Assembly: GCF_042731755.1 (NCBI RefSeq)
Contig: NZ_JBHWLR010000002.1
Span: forward strand, 248,001 to 312,000
Reading direction: 5' to 3'
Length of the DNA stretch: 64,000 bases
Origin: Promicromonospora sp042731755
GTDB taxonomy: Bacteria; Actinomycetota; Actinomycetes; Actinomycetales; Cellulomonadaceae
The notes beneath the pieces are model-generated. The model saw nothing but the letters and a program-made list of their open reading frames with translations, ran no database searches and was not told the origin of the DNA. This document shows positions 52,163 through 60,915 of the stretch, in pieces; position 1 is the stretch's first letter; the number at the start of each line of letters is the position of its first letter. Made by a program: the position numbers and the translations under genes.

Positions 52163-55083
52163 GTGGCGGCCGCGGCGTCGGGCTCGCCCAGGTCGAGCTG
52201 GACGTCACCGACGAGCTCGCGGGTGTAGCAGCGGACCCAGACGTCGTCGGCCTCCGTCAGGGTGGCGTACGCGTGCTGCGCGGCCGCCAGGGCGGCGTCG
52301 AGCTTGCCCAGCCGGCGCAGGTAGAGGCCCACCGCGGACTCGGTGCAGCCGTCGCCGAGGAGGTCGCCCGTGCCGCGGAAGAGATCGAGCGCGCGCCCGG
52401 CGTGGTCGAGAGCCTCGTCCAGGCGGCCCAGCTCGGACAGGACGGCGGCCGTGGTGTTCAGCAGCCAGGCGCGCGTGGTGTCGTCGACCTCGGCGTGGCG
52501 CTCGGTCTGGCGCTCGGCCGTGCGCTCGGCGGTGCGCTCGGTCGCGCGCTCGGTCAGGGGGAGCGTCGGCTCCAGGGTGCGCCAGGCGTCGTCGGGCCGC
52601 CCGAGCCGCATGAGGGCGTGGGCGATCCAGCGGCGGGAGCCCACCTGCTCCGGAATGCGGCCGAGCCGTTCCAGCGCGGCGAGCGCCAGGCGCTCGGCCT
52701 CCAGGACGGTCGGGACCTGCTTGCGCGCCCACAGGTACGGACGCAGGCAGCGCGCGATGCGCCAGGTGTGCTCGTGGTTGCCGGTGGCGGCGGCGCGCCG
52801 GACCATCGCGACGAGGACGGGCGCCTCTGTGTCGAGGAGGGCCGCCCCGGCGTCGTACCCGGACGGCGGGAGCGACCCGAGCACGCCGTCCGCCGGCGGG
52901 GCGAGCGTGTGCCGGTCCTCGGTGAGGGCGAGCGAATCCTCGGCCTGGTGGGCCATGCCGAGGTAGTGGTCGAGCATGCGGACGGTCGCGGCGGCGGACT
53001 GCTCGGGCGGGTCCTTGGCGACCAGCTCGGTCGCGTAGTCCATGAGCAGCTCGTGCATGGTGAACCGGCCCGGCGCGAGCTCGATCAGGAGGCTCGCCCG
53101 CTCCAGCTCGGCGACGGCGGCGCGGGCGCGGTCCCGGGGGAGCGCGCCGAGGCTCGCGACGCTCGGGATCGTGACATGGGGTCCCGGGAGCAGGCCGAGC
53201 AGGCGGAACACCGCGGCGGCGTCGGCGCCCAGCGCGCGGTAGGACCACGAGAAGACGGAGCGGGCCGCGTGGTCGCGGCCGGCGGACAGGGCGGCGATGC
53301 GGGACCGGTGCAGCTCGCGGACCAGGCCGGCGAGCGGCGCCCCGGGCCGCGCGGCCGCGCGCTCGGCGACGATCACGTGCGCCAGGGGGAGCCCGCCGCA
53401 CAGCGCCAGCAGCTCGCGCACGGCCTCGGGCTCCGCCGCGAGGCGGGCGGCGCCCAGCCGGGCGGCCAGCACGTCCTCGGCCTCGGGCGACGGGAGGGTC
53501 CCGAGGGCGAGCCGCGCGGCGCCCTCGACGGCGACCAGGCCGCCGAGCCGGTTCCGGCTCGTGACGACCACCACGCAGCGCCGTCCGCCCGGCAGGAGGG
53601 GCCGCACCTGCTCGACGTCGCGGGCGTTGTCCAGCACCACCAGGACCCGGCGGTCCGCGAGCACCGAGCGGTACAGAGCGGCCTGGGCGTCGGCGTCGTC
53701 CGGGATCCGGGCGGGCGGGACGCCGAGCGCGTCGAGGAACTGGCGCACGGCGACCGCGGGGGCCACGGGCGTGTTCGTGGGGAAGTAGCCGCGCAGGTTC
53801 ACGTAGAGGGTGCCGTCGGGGAAGTGGTCGGACGCGCGGTGGGCCCAGTGCAGCACCGTCGCCGTCTTGCCGACGCCGCCCGGTCCGTCGACGACGGCGA
53901 TCCCGGGGGCGGTGTCGAGGAGGGCGTCCAGGGCGCCGAGGGCGGCGGCCCGGCCGCGGAAGGTGCGCTCCGGGGGCGGGAGCAGGGCCGGTGGGGCTGG
54001 TTGCGCCGGTGGTGCCGATCGTGCTGCCGGCGGGGGTGGCGCGGACTGCTCGGACTGCTCGGACTGCTCGGACTGCTCGGACTGCTCGGGTGGCTCGGGT
54101 GGCTCGGGGGCGAGGAGGCGGCGGTGGGCCGCCTGGGCCTCCGCGCCGGGCGGGGTGCCGAGCTCGTCGCGCAGGATCCGGTACAGGTCCTGGTAGGCGG
54201 CCAGGGCGTCGGCGCGCCGGCCGGTGCGGTCGAGCACGCCCATGAGCCGGACCCACAGGCTCTCGCGCAGCGGGTGGACGCCGACGAGCTCGCGCAGCGC
54301 GGCGGCCAGCTCGCCGAGGTCTGCATCGCCGAGGCCTGCGCCGCTGGGGTCTGGGGTGCCGAGGCCTGCGTCGCTGGGGTCTGGGGTGCCGAGGCCTGCG
54401 TCGCTGGGGTCTGGGGCGCCGAGGCCTGCGTCGCTGGGGTCTGGGGTGCCGGGGTCTGTGTCGGCGCGGTCTGTGTCGGCGCGGTCTGTGTCGCCGGGGA
54501 CCGGTGTGCCGGGGTCCGGGGCGCCCGGGTGCGGGGTGCTGTGGCGCGGGGTGCCCGGGCGCGGGGCGTGGCCGGCCAGTGCGAGGTCGGCGCACCGTTC
54601 CACGGCGGCCAGCGCGGGCTGCACCAGCCGCGGGCGGTCGACCGTGACGAGCAGGTCGGAGTCGACGGTCTCGAAGGGGGAGCCCCGCCAGTGCGCGAGG
54701 GCCTGGCGCAGGAGCCAATACTCCTCGGCGGGGTCGGCCGCCGCGCGGCTCTCGGCCAGCGCCGACTCGAACCGGGACAGGTCGACGGCGTCCGGCGGGA
54801 CGTCGAGCTGGTAGCCGCCGGGGGTGGTGCGGACGGCGTCGGGCCCGAGCGCCGTGCGGAGCCGGGTGACCAGCACCTGGATGGCCTTGCGGGTGTCGGC
54901 GGGGCGGTCCGGGCCCCACACGGCGGCGGCGATGCGCTCGGTCGGCACGGGCCGCCCGACGTCGAGCGCGAGCACCGCGAGGAGCGTGCGCAGGCGGGAG
55001 CTGAGGGCGACGGGCGTGTCGTCGACCGTCACGGCGAACGGGCCGAGCAGACGTACCTGCAGCCGGCCCGTGACAAGTGCCAT
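51943..55083 (-). CDS. AfsR/SARP-family regulator with STAND ATPase (third), repeat-rich
   Basis: 1046 residues from ATG 55083. DNA-binding domain (LQVRLLGPFAVTVDD, residues 8-100), BTAD interrupted near residue 190 by a roughly 80-residue Pro/Asp repeat (30-bp and 15-bp units), a Ser-Glu-Gln repeat (9 bp x5) after BTAD, ATPase P-loop DGPGGVGKTATVLHWAH near residue 400 with LVVLDNARDVEQV, winged helix, and TPR-like region containing a TERTAER repeat. BTAD still resumes in register (ELAAALRELVGVHPLRESLW). Target unknown. The C-terminal Ala/Asp tail overlaps the convergent winged-helix gene by 220 bp. Confidence 0.9.
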   Translation of the reverse strand: MALVTGRLQVRLLGPFAVTVDDTPVALSSRLRTLLAVLALDVGRPVPTERIAAAVWGPDRPADTRKAIQVLVTRLRTALGPDAVRTTPGGYQLDVPPDAVDLSRFESALAESRAAADPAEEYWLLRQALAHWRGSPFETVDSDLLVTVDRPRLVQPALAAVERCADLALAGHAPRPGTPRHSTPHPGAPDPGTPVPGDTDRADTDRADTDPGTPDPSDAGLGAPDPSDAGLGTPDPSDAGLGTPDPSGAGLGDADLGELAAALRELVGVHPLRESLWVRLMGVLDRTGRRADALAAYQDLYRILRDELGTPPGAEAQAAHRRLLAPEPPEPPEQSEQSEQSEQSEQSAPPPPAARSAPPAQPAPPALLPPPERTFRGRAAALGALDALLDTAPGIAVVDGPGGVGKTATVLHWAHRASDHFPDGTLYVNLRGYFPTNTPVAPAVAVRQFLDALGVPPARIPDDADAQAALYRSVLADRRVLVVLDNARDVEQVRPLLPGGRRCVVVVTSRNRLGGLVAVEGAARLALGTLPSPEAEDVLAARLGAARLAAEPEAVRELLALCGGLPLAHVIVAERAAARPGAPLAGLVRELHRSRIAALSAGRDHAARSVFSWSYRALGADAAAVFRLLGLLPGPHVTIPSVASLGALPRDRARAAVAELERASLLIELAPGRFTMHELLMDYATELVAKDPPEQSAAATVRMLDHYLGMAHQAEDSLALTEDRHTLAPPADGVLGSLPPSGYDAGAALLDTEAPVLVAMVRRAAATGNHEHTWRIARCLRPYLWARKQVPTVLEAERLALAALERLGRIPEQVGSRRWIAHALMRLGRPDDAWRTLEPTLPLTERATERTAERTAERQTERHAEVDDTTRAWLLNTTAAVLSELGRLDEALDHAGRALDLFRGTGDLLGDGCTESAVGLYLRRLGKLDAALAAAQHAYATLTEADDVWVRCYTRELVGDVQLDLGEPDAAAATYRACAEELRALGRTDEVPGILAKLAAADAARGAPADARAPADARADADADADPADAEGRWTTGSTRSPSSTA
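54043..54087. repeat. 9-bp in-frame tandem repeat (5 units) in SARP 3
   Basis: GGACTGCTC repeated five times without change from 54043; the coding strand reads (EQS)n. Confidence 0.95.
54331..54500. repeat. 30-bp (4 units) and 15-bp (3 units) in-frame repeats inside BTAD of SARP 3
   Basis: Units of 30 bp start at 54331, 54361, 54391 and 54421 (beginning GAGGCCTGCGTCGCTGGGGT), nearly identical, encoding GTPDPSDAGL-type decapeptides. Three 15-bp units GGTCTGTGTCGGCGC follow to about 54500. Confidence 0.95.
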
Positions 55084-55210
55084 GCCCGCTCCCTGGGTCG
55101 GCCGTCGTTGTGCCTGCCGTCGTTGTGCCTGCCGTGGTGCCTGCGCTGTGCCGTACCCGCTCAGTGTCGCGCCTGGTCGGAATTCTCGCCGCCGTTGGCC
55201 CGTTCGTGGG

Positions 55211-55660
55211 TCAGGGCGTCGCCAGCATCGCGAAGGTTGCCAACGTCATCCCGAGGAACAGGCCGACCACCCCCAGGAGGAGCAGGCTGATCATCGTCCA
55301 GGTGGCGATCATGACTCCACGGCCCCGGCGGACCTGGGGACCGTGGCCGATCGCCCCCTGGTCGTAGAAGTTCTGGTGCGGCGGCGCATAGAACACGTCG
55401 AGAGTCTGGCCGGGTGCGATGTCGATGTCGAGGGCGGCGTGGCCGTACTGGCGCAGCCACTGGGAGTGCACCTGGAGATGGTGCCGTCCCGACCGGATGG
55501 GGATCTTCCGGGTGCCGGTGACCGGCAACGGAGCGGGCCAGCCGTCGATGGTGAGCCGCGGCGGGACCATGTTCGTGGTCAGGAAGTTGCCCTGCACCGT
55601 GAACGACAGCACCGCGTCGGGGGCAGGCACGGGCGGTCGCGGCGTCGGCGGTTGGCTCAC
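55211..55660 (-). CDS. Hypothetical protein with C-terminal membrane segment(s)
   Basis: 149 residues from GTG 55660; TAGCCT six bases upstream (55667-55672) and no ribosome site, so probably leaderless. A globular, beta-rich N-terminal part (TIDGWPAPLPVTGTRKIPIRSGRHHLQVHSQW, and DIDIAPGQTLDVFYAPP) is followed by a hydrophobic C-terminus (TWTMISLLLLGVVGLFLGMTLATFAML). Not recognised; likely membrane-tethered with the soluble part inside. Confidence 0.7.
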   Translation of the reverse strand: MSQPPTPRPPVPAPDAVLSFTVQGNFLTTNMVPPRLTIDGWPAPLPVTGTRKIPIRSGRHHLQVHSQWLRQYGHAALDIDIAPGQTLDVFYAPPHQNFYDQGAIGHGPQVRRGRGVMIATWTMISLLLLGVVGLFLGMTLATFAMLATP

Positions 55661-55779
55661 GGGGCGAGGCTAGCCGTGGCGGTCGGCGCCGGACAGGTGC
55701 CCGGCCACGATTTCACCCGTGATCAGGCCGGATGTGCCCGGGCCCGGCCGTCGTCGCCCCGGCCAGGTCGGCCCGGGCA

Positions 55780-55854
55780 AGGTGCGCTTCTACCCCGTCA
55801 TCGGGCCCGGAATCACCATGAATACGGGCCCAATGACTGGGTAGAAGCGCACTT
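55780..55854. repeat. Dispersed palindromic element, copy 2
   Basis: Same arms as 18509-18585 (GGTGCGCTTCTACCC...GGGTAGAAGCGCAC, with GGGCCC cores) around a short unpaired centre. It occupies the gap between two same-strand genes, downstream of the response regulator's neighbour and containing no gene. Confidence 0.85.
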
Positions 55855-55889
55855 CCAGCCGGCAGCCGGCGGCCGGCATCCAGCACGCC

Positions 55890-56492
55890 CTACAACCAGT
55901 CGTGCTCCCGTGCGTAGCGGGCCGCCTCGTGCCGGGTCCGGGTCTGGGTCTTCTGCATCGCGTTCGAGAGGTAGTTGCGCACCGTGCCCTCCGCGAGGTG
56001 GAGCTGGGCCGCGATCTCGGCGACCGAGTAGCCCTTGCTCGTCACGCGCAGCACGTCGACCTCTCGCTCGGTGAGCGGGCAGTCGTCGATGACGGCGAGC
56101 GCCGAGACGTCCGGGTCGATCCAGCGCTTGCCCTCGTGCAGCGCCGCGATGACCTGCGTGATGTGCGCCGGCTCCGCGGACTTGCTGACGAAGCCCTGGA
56201 CGCCGAGCCGCAGCGCCTTGCGCAGCACCCCCGGCCGGGCGTGGCGGGTGAGCATGAGGATCACCTGGTCCGGTCGCGCTTCGCGGATCTGCGCGACGGC
56301 GCCGAGCCCGTCGACCCCCGGCATCTCCAGGTCGATCACGAGCACGTCGGGCCGGTGCAGCAGCGTGGCCTCGACGGCGGTGGCGCCGTCCTCGGCCTCC
56401 GCCAGCACCTCGATGTCGCCCTCCAGGGGGAGCAGCGCGGCCAGGGCCTTACGCAGCAGCGCCTCGTCGTCGGCCAGTACCACCGTGGTCAT
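55890..56492 (-). CDS. NarL/FixJ-family response regulator
   Basis: 200 residues from ATG 56492, overlapping the kinase stop (ATGA). Receiver domain with acidic pocket (ADDE), phosphoacceptor Asp54 in VLVIDLEMP and Lys in SKSAEPAHI; LuxR-type helix-turn-helix LTEREVDVLRVTSKGYSVAEIAAQLHLAEGTVRNYLSNAM. It resembles DesR-like regulators. Partner of the kinase encoded before it; targets unknown, though the divergent secreted hydrolase is a candidate. Confidence 0.93.
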   Translation of the reverse strand: MTTVVLADDEALLRKALAALLPLEGDIEVLAEAEDGATAVEATLLHRPDVLVIDLEMPGVDGLGAVAQIREARPDQVILMLTRHARPGVLRKALRLGVQGFVSKSAEPAHITQVIAALHEGKRWIDPDVSALAVIDDCPLTEREVDVLRVTSKGYSVAEIAAQLHLAEGTVRNYLSNAMQKTQTRTRHEAARYAREHDWL

Positions 56493-57682
56493 CGGCTGCC
56501 CTCCAGTGCTGTCATTTCCGGCGCTGCTCTCGTCGTCGGCGCGGAGATCGCGCCGGCCGGCGCGGGAGTCGCGCCTGGCGGGAACGCCGCCGCCGTCCGG
56601 AACCGTCCGGCGCCCTGCTCCACCGTCAGCTCGCCGCCGTCCTCGGCCACGCGCTGCCGCAGGGCGGACAGCCCGCTGAGCGCGGGCGGCGGCCCGTCCC
56701 GCGCACCGTCGTTGACGATGTCGATGCCGGAGCCGGACAGCGTGATCCGCACCAGCGAGGCCTGCGCGTGCCGCAGGATGTTGGTGGTCGTCTCGCGCAG
56801 CACCTGGCCGAGCAGCTCGGCGGTCCGCGGGTCGGCCTCGGCGACGCGGTCGACGCGGACGTCGATGCCCGCGGCCTCGAACAGGTTCTTCGCGTTCTCC
56901 AGCTCGGCCGACAGGTTGAGCCGCCGCTGCCCGTGCGCCAGGTTCTTGGTCTGCGCGATCGTGTCGGCGACCAGGGCGTGGATCTCGCGCAGCTCCTCCT
57001 GCGCCCGGTCGGCGTCGCCGTGCACCAGCTTCTGGGCCAGCACGGTCTTGAGCTTCACCACGTGCAGGGTGTGGCCCTGGATGTCGTGCAGGTCGCTCGC
57101 GAACCGGATCCGCTCCTGGGCAACGGCGAGCTCCGCCTCACGGTCGCGCGTCTCCTTCATGAGGTCGAGGTACCGCTGGTTGCCGTACAGCAGGGCGGTG
57201 GCCACCAGGAAGACCCCCGTCGGCACGATCACGTAGGTCACCAGGTCGCGGACGACGTCGTCCGTGGTCACCAGCAGCCGGCTCGCTCCCGCGGCCGCGA
57301 TGAAGGCAGCGAGCCCGAGCGTCGCCGCGACCCGGTGCCGCGGGAGCTGCGGCACCACGAGCGAGCCCACGACGCCGATGCCGTAGAACGCCGTGCTGCT
57401 CCCCGCGACGAGCGCGCCGAACAGCCACACCACGGCGCTCGCGGCCAGGCAGGGCAGGGCGACGCGGGCCAGGTCGTCCGCCGTCCACCGCTCCATGGCC
57501 ACGACCGCGGCCACCACCCCCACGACCAGGGCCACCGTGCCCCACGGGTTCTTGTGGTCGAACGCCACGAGCAGCGCCCCCGCGAGGGCGACCGGCGGGA
57601 CCTGCAGCACCAGGTTGAGGCGGCGCAGCCGCCCCTGGGAGGCCTCGTTGTGCTCGGACAGAGCGGTCCGTCCGGGCCTCAA
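56489..57682 (-). CDS. Sensor histidine kinase (DesK/NarL-partner type)
   Basis: 397 residues from TTG 57682, the only plausible start; TTGA overlaps the stop of a 16-codon reading frame. Five or six membrane segments in residues 25-170 sense a membrane or envelope signal. HisKA_3 helix with His199 (FASDLHDIQGHTL), then a coiled segment and HATPase with N-box RETTTNILRHA and G-box VNDGA. An Ala/Pro tail ends it. It phosphorylates the coupled response regulator. Confidence 0.9.
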   Translation of the reverse strand: MRPGRTALSEHNEASQGRLRRLNLVLQVPPVALAGALLVAFDHKNPWGTVALVVGVVAAVVAMERWTADDLARVALPCLAASAVVWLFGALVAGSSTAFYGIGVVGSLVVPQLPRHRVAATLGLAAFIAAAGASRLLVTTDDVVRDLVTYVIVPTGVFLVATALLYGNQRYLDLMKETRDREAELAVAQERIRFASDLHDIQGHTLHVVKLKTVLAQKLVHGDADRAQEELREIHALVADTIAQTKNLAHGQRRLNLSAELENAKNLFEAAGIDVRVDRVAEADPRTAELLGQVLRETTTNILRHAQASLVRITLSGSGIDIVNDGARDGPPPALSGLSALRQRVAEDGGELTVEQGAGRFRTAAAFPPGATPAPAGAISAPTTRAAPEMTALEGSR

Positions 57683-57729
57683 CGGTCGGTACCCGGCAGG
57701 TGGTGCACGCTCGCGGGCTTGGTCTCCAT
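57679..57729 (-). CDS. 16-codon upstream reading frame coupled to the kinase
   Basis: ATG 57729 with GGAG five bases upstream encodes METKPASVHHLPGTDR and stops at TGA 57679-57681, which overlaps the TTG of the kinase (TTGA). It may serve translational coupling of a weak start codon rather than make a functional peptide. Confidence 0.5.
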   Translation of the reverse strand: METKPASVHHLPGTDR

Positions 57730-57857
57730 GGGAACTCCGGGTCGCGCGGGGGCGGGTGGGTCAGGTCGGGCCGGGAAGGGGTCGGGACCCAGTATTCGTG
57801 CCCGACGCCGACCTCACCAGTGACGCTGTGTCACGGCCGCCCCCGACGAATGTCACG

Positions 57858-57867
57858 ACCGGCCGGT
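57858..57867. promoter_or_regulatory. Palindrome in the kinase/CocE divergent gap
   Basis: ACCGGCCGGT, flanked by GTCAC and GTGAC, is the only clear symmetric sequence in the 230-bp divergent gap 57730-57959. It may be an operator; no convincing promoter was found. Confidence 0.3.
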
Positions 57868-57959
57868 GACGTCGTCCCACTGTCGAGCGGGTGAAATCTC
57901 GGATGTGATCGAGCCACCCAGCCAGCCCCGACCCAGCCACCACAACACTGGAGGAGCAC

Positions 57960-59696
57960 GTGCACAGCTCACGCGCCGCAGTCACGACCGTCTCAGCCCT
58001 CGCCGCCGTCGCCCTGACGGGGGCGGTCACCGTCCCTGTCGCCACGGCGACGGCGCAGAAGGCGTCGGACGAAGCCGCCGTCGCCACCGCCGACCGCCCC
58101 GTGACGCACGCGGAGAACGACCGCGTCCCCGAGGGCGCCGCCTGGACGCAGCACTACTTCCCGTCCTCGGACGGCTCCGACGTCGAGCTGCACGCCGACG
58201 TCCTGCTCCCGGAGGGGCTGGAGAAGGGCGAGCAGGTGCCGGTGATCCTGTCGGCCGGCTCGTACTTCGGGCACTCGGGCGAGATCTCCGAGGAGGGCCA
58301 CGCGCACACCGGCCCGTCCGACCGGTTCGGCGACCTCGTCGAGGGCATCGACCTCTTCGACCGCGGCTACGCCCTGGTCCTGGTCGACACCCGCGGCTAC
58401 GGCGGCTCGACCGGCTGCATCGACTTCGCGGGCCCCGGCGAGCAGGCCGACGTCGCCGCCGCGATCGACTGGGCCGCCGACCAGTCGTGGTCCACCGGGG
58501 CGGTGGGCATGTACGGCAAGTCGTACGACGCCGTCACCGGCCTGATCGGCAACAACCTGGACCAGGACGCGCTCAGGGCCGTCGTGGCCCAGGAGCCCAT
58601 CTGGGACATGTACGACCGCGTCCGCAGCAACGGTGTGCCCCGCCAGGAGGGCATCATCGCCCCGAGCACGTACAACACGATCGCCCAGCTCCCGCAGCTG
58701 GCTGACGACGACGAGCGTTACGTGAAGAACTCGCGGTACGAGCTGGCGCACCCCGAGTGCCTCGCGGCCAACACGCTGAACAACCTGAAGGCCGACCCGG
58801 GCACGAGCTACTGGCAGGACCGGGACCTGGCGAGGCACGCGAAGGGGAGCGACACCCCGCTGTTCGTCACCCAGGGCTTCCTGGAGTGGAACACCCGGCC
58901 CGAGGGCATGGCCGAGTACCTCGCGAACCACGACGGCCCGCAGCGCGGCTGGCTCGGCCCGTGGGACCACGTGCGGGGCAACGACCGCACCGAGGACGGC
59001 ACCCTCCAGATGGGGCGCGAGGGCTGGTTCGAGGAGATCGGCGCCTTCTACGACGAGCACCTCAAGGACACGGGGCCGACGACGGAGTACCCGGCGTTCT
59101 CGATCCAGGACAGCACCGGCGCCTGGCGCGCCGAGGACACCTGGCCGACTGCCGACCGGACCGCGCGGGTCGCGCTCGGCGGCGGCTCCTACGTGGACGA
59201 CGGCGGCCCTGACGAGGAGCAGGACGGCGCCCGGTCGAGCTTCCTGAGGTGGTCCGAGCCCGTCGCGACGGACACCCGCGTCGTCGGCACGCCGAAGGTG
59301 GCGCTGGACGTGCGGGGCACCGGCAACGTGCTGGTCGAGCTGCACGACGTCGCCCCGGACGGGACGGCCGTGCCGTTCGTCGAGCAGGCCGCCGCCATCG
59401 ACTCGGGCCGGGTGACCCTCGACCTGGAGTCGACCGACTGGACCCTGGCCGCCGGCCACCGGCTGGCCGTCGAGATCGGCTCGATCGGGTCCGGCACCTG
59501 GGTGGACACGCCGTCCGGCCAGACCATCCGCGTCCGCGACGCCCGCCTGGAGCTCGCCGTGGACGACCCGGCCGGCGACGTGCCGACCGAGGGCGGGCGC
59601 GCCGTCTGGCTGGACTCCTACCTCGCGGCGTACACCGCGGAGCTGACCCCGGGCGCGCCGTCCTTCACGGTGCCGGCGCCCGGCGGGCGCGGCTGA
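57960..59696 (+). CDS. Secreted CocE/NonD-type alpha/beta hydrolase (X-Pro dipeptidyl-peptidase-like)
   Basis: 578 residues from GTG 57960 with GGAGGAG. Signal peptide about 1-32 (VSALAAVALTGAVTVPVATATA). Alpha/beta-hydrolase core with nucleophile Ser188 in GMYGKSYDA (the usual GxSYxG has Gly where Ala191 stands), catalytic His in GPWDHV, and the C-terminal jelly-roll domain (RSSFLRWSEPVATDTRVVGTPKVALDV). It cleaves an ester or a peptide after proline outside the cell; substrate open. Divergent from the two-component genes. Confidence 0.88.
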   Translation: MHSSRAAVTTVSALAAVALTGAVTVPVATATAQKASDEAAVATADRPVTHAENDRVPEGAAWTQHYFPSSDGSDVELHADVLLPEGLEKGEQVPVILSAGSYFGHSGEISEEGHAHTGPSDRFGDLVEGIDLFDRGYALVLVDTRGYGGSTGCIDFAGPGEQADVAAAIDWAADQSWSTGAVGMYGKSYDAVTGLIGNNLDQDALRAVVAQEPIWDMYDRVRSNGVPRQEGIIAPSTYNTIAQLPQLADDDERYVKNSRYELAHPECLAANTLNNLKADPGTSYWQDRDLARHAKGSDTPLFVTQGFLEWNTRPEGMAEYLANHDGPQRGWLGPWDHVRGNDRTEDGTLQMGREGWFEEIGAFYDEHLKDTGPTTEYPAFSIQDSTGAWRAEDTWPTADRTARVALGGGSYVDDGGPDEEQDGARSSFLRWSEPVATDTRVVGTPKVALDVRGTGNVLVELHDVAPDGTAVPFVEQAAAIDSGRVTLDLESTDWTLAAGHRLAVEIGSIGSGTWVDTPSGQTIRVRDARLELAVDDPAGDVPTEGGRAVWLDSYLAAYTAELTPGAPSFTVPAPGGRG

Positions 59697-59711
59697 CGGC
59701 GGCGCAGACGT

Positions 59712-59745
59712 CGGCCCCGTCGCGCCAGGCGGAGCGGCGGGGCCG
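59712..59745. terminator. Hairpin between convergent CocE and ANTAR genes
   Basis: CGGCCCCG (59712-59719) pairs with CGGGGCCG (59738-59745), loop 18 nt, in the short gap between the two stops. Confidence 0.5.
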
Positions 59746-59757
59746 GCTGGGGGTCGC

Positions 59758-60549
59758 TCAGTTGTCCCGGCGGCGCGTGTCCGTGCGACGCGGCCGCCGG
59801 GTCAGCAGCGCGTCGTGGCCGCGCGGCCGCCCCACCGGGTGGACGACGTCGAGCGCGCGCCGCAGCGCGGCCTGGGTGACGCCGGCCTTCTCGTTGTCGG
59901 CGTGCAGCGACTCCATCACCTGGTCGGCGGCCAGGCGCAGCGAGACGTCGGCCTTGCGCGCGACCTCGACCAGGATCTCCGTCGCCGCGACCTCGTCGAC
60001 GCCCCGCACCGCGATGATGACGCCCTTGGCCTGCTCGATCGCCGCCTGGCTGACGAACGCGCGGTTCACCGCGCCGTCCGCCTCCCGGTCCAGCGCCTCC
60101 TTCTGCACGGGCGTGACGTCCACGACGTAGCCCACCAGCTCGGGCGAGTGGGTGCGGTCGCTCTGGCTGCCCTGGCCGGTCACCACCACCGACCGGGTGC
60201 GGCCGTTGCGGTCCACGATGCGGTGCGCGCACGCGAACGGGCGGCCGACCCGTAGGGCCTGGCTGGCGGCGCGGACCACGCGGGTCCGGTCGTCGGGGTG
60301 CTTGCGGGAGCGGAGGGCGTCGAGCCCCGGCTCGATCTCGTCCCGCTTCCAGCCGTGCATCGTGTAGACCTCGTCGGACCACCACCAGGTCCCGGAGGCG
60401 AGCTCGACGCGATAGGTACCCACCAGCAGATTGGTACCCAGGCCCATCGTGCGCATGAGGGCCGCCGGGGAGAATCCCGCGGCGGGTGCGGAGTGGTCGT
60501 TCTGGATGTCGCTCACAGCGGTCGAGCGCGGCTGTTCGATCAAGGACAC
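59758..60549 (-). CDS. PAS-ANTAR domain regulator (putative antiterminator)
   Basis: 263 residues from GTG 60549 with GGAGG. A PAS-like sensory fold (GTYRVELASGTWWWSDEVYTMHGWKRDEIEPGLDALRSRKHPDD, to about 155) is followed by an ANTAR domain (VSQAAIEQAKGVIIAVRGVDEVAATEILVEVARKADVSLRLAADQVM), known to bind paired RNA hairpins and prevent termination. The C-terminus is basic. Monocistronic; targets unknown. Confidence 0.9.
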   Translation of the reverse strand: MSLIEQPRSTAVSDIQNDHSAPAAGFSPAALMRTMGLGTNLLVGTYRVELASGTWWWSDEVYTMHGWKRDEIEPGLDALRSRKHPDDRTRVVRAASQALRVGRPFACAHRIVDRNGRTRSVVVTGQGSQSDRTHSPELVGYVVDVTPVQKEALDREADGAVNRAFVSQAAIEQAKGVIIAVRGVDEVAATEILVEVARKADVSLRLAADQVMESLHADNEKAGVTQAALRRALDVVHPVGRPRGHDALLTRRPRRTDTRRRDN

Positions 60550-60915
60550 AGGTGCCTCCCAGATCCGTCCGGATCGGGAGCCGCTTCATGACTCCGAGCA
60601 CTTCACCCTACGCTGGTTCGGGCGATTCGGACAGTCCGGACGACAAAGGCGCTGGTGAAGACGGGTATTGGGCCGTTCTTTGCGAGTGTTTACCGAGTCC
60701 TTTTCCGGCGCATTCCCGACATCGGCCGGCCGCCGTCGGGCACCCGCCAGCCTCCACCCCGCCTCCACGGCGCCGACCTCGGGTTGCGAGTCGCTTTCAC
60801 CCGCCTAGGTTGGAACGAGGTCATGAAGCGGCCGCGCGGTGGAGCACGGCGCCGTTGCCCTGCTCTCCGACCTCGTCCAGCGCGATCGGGCGAGGACGAC
60901 GACAGGAGTCCCATC
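60550..60915. other. 366-bp divergent intergenic region
   Basis: No gene seen. It holds the ANTAR ribosome site, a CGGAC-A-GTCCG palindrome (60628-60638), and toward the plus-strand cluster a promoter candidate TTGCGA (60784-60789) with TAGGTT (60806-60811), 16-bp spacer, about 105 bp before the first gene. The stretch 60640-60720 is AT-richer than its surroundings. Confidence 0.5.

Noticed and set aside
54331..54450. Possible CRISPR array
   Set aside because: Units are contiguous 30-bp copies with no variable spacers and no cas genes; they are an in-frame protein repeat.
50953..55290. Long plus-strand frame spanning the winged-helix gene and SARP 3
   Set aside because: Composition is Gly/Arg/Val repeats produced by reading other frames of two real genes.
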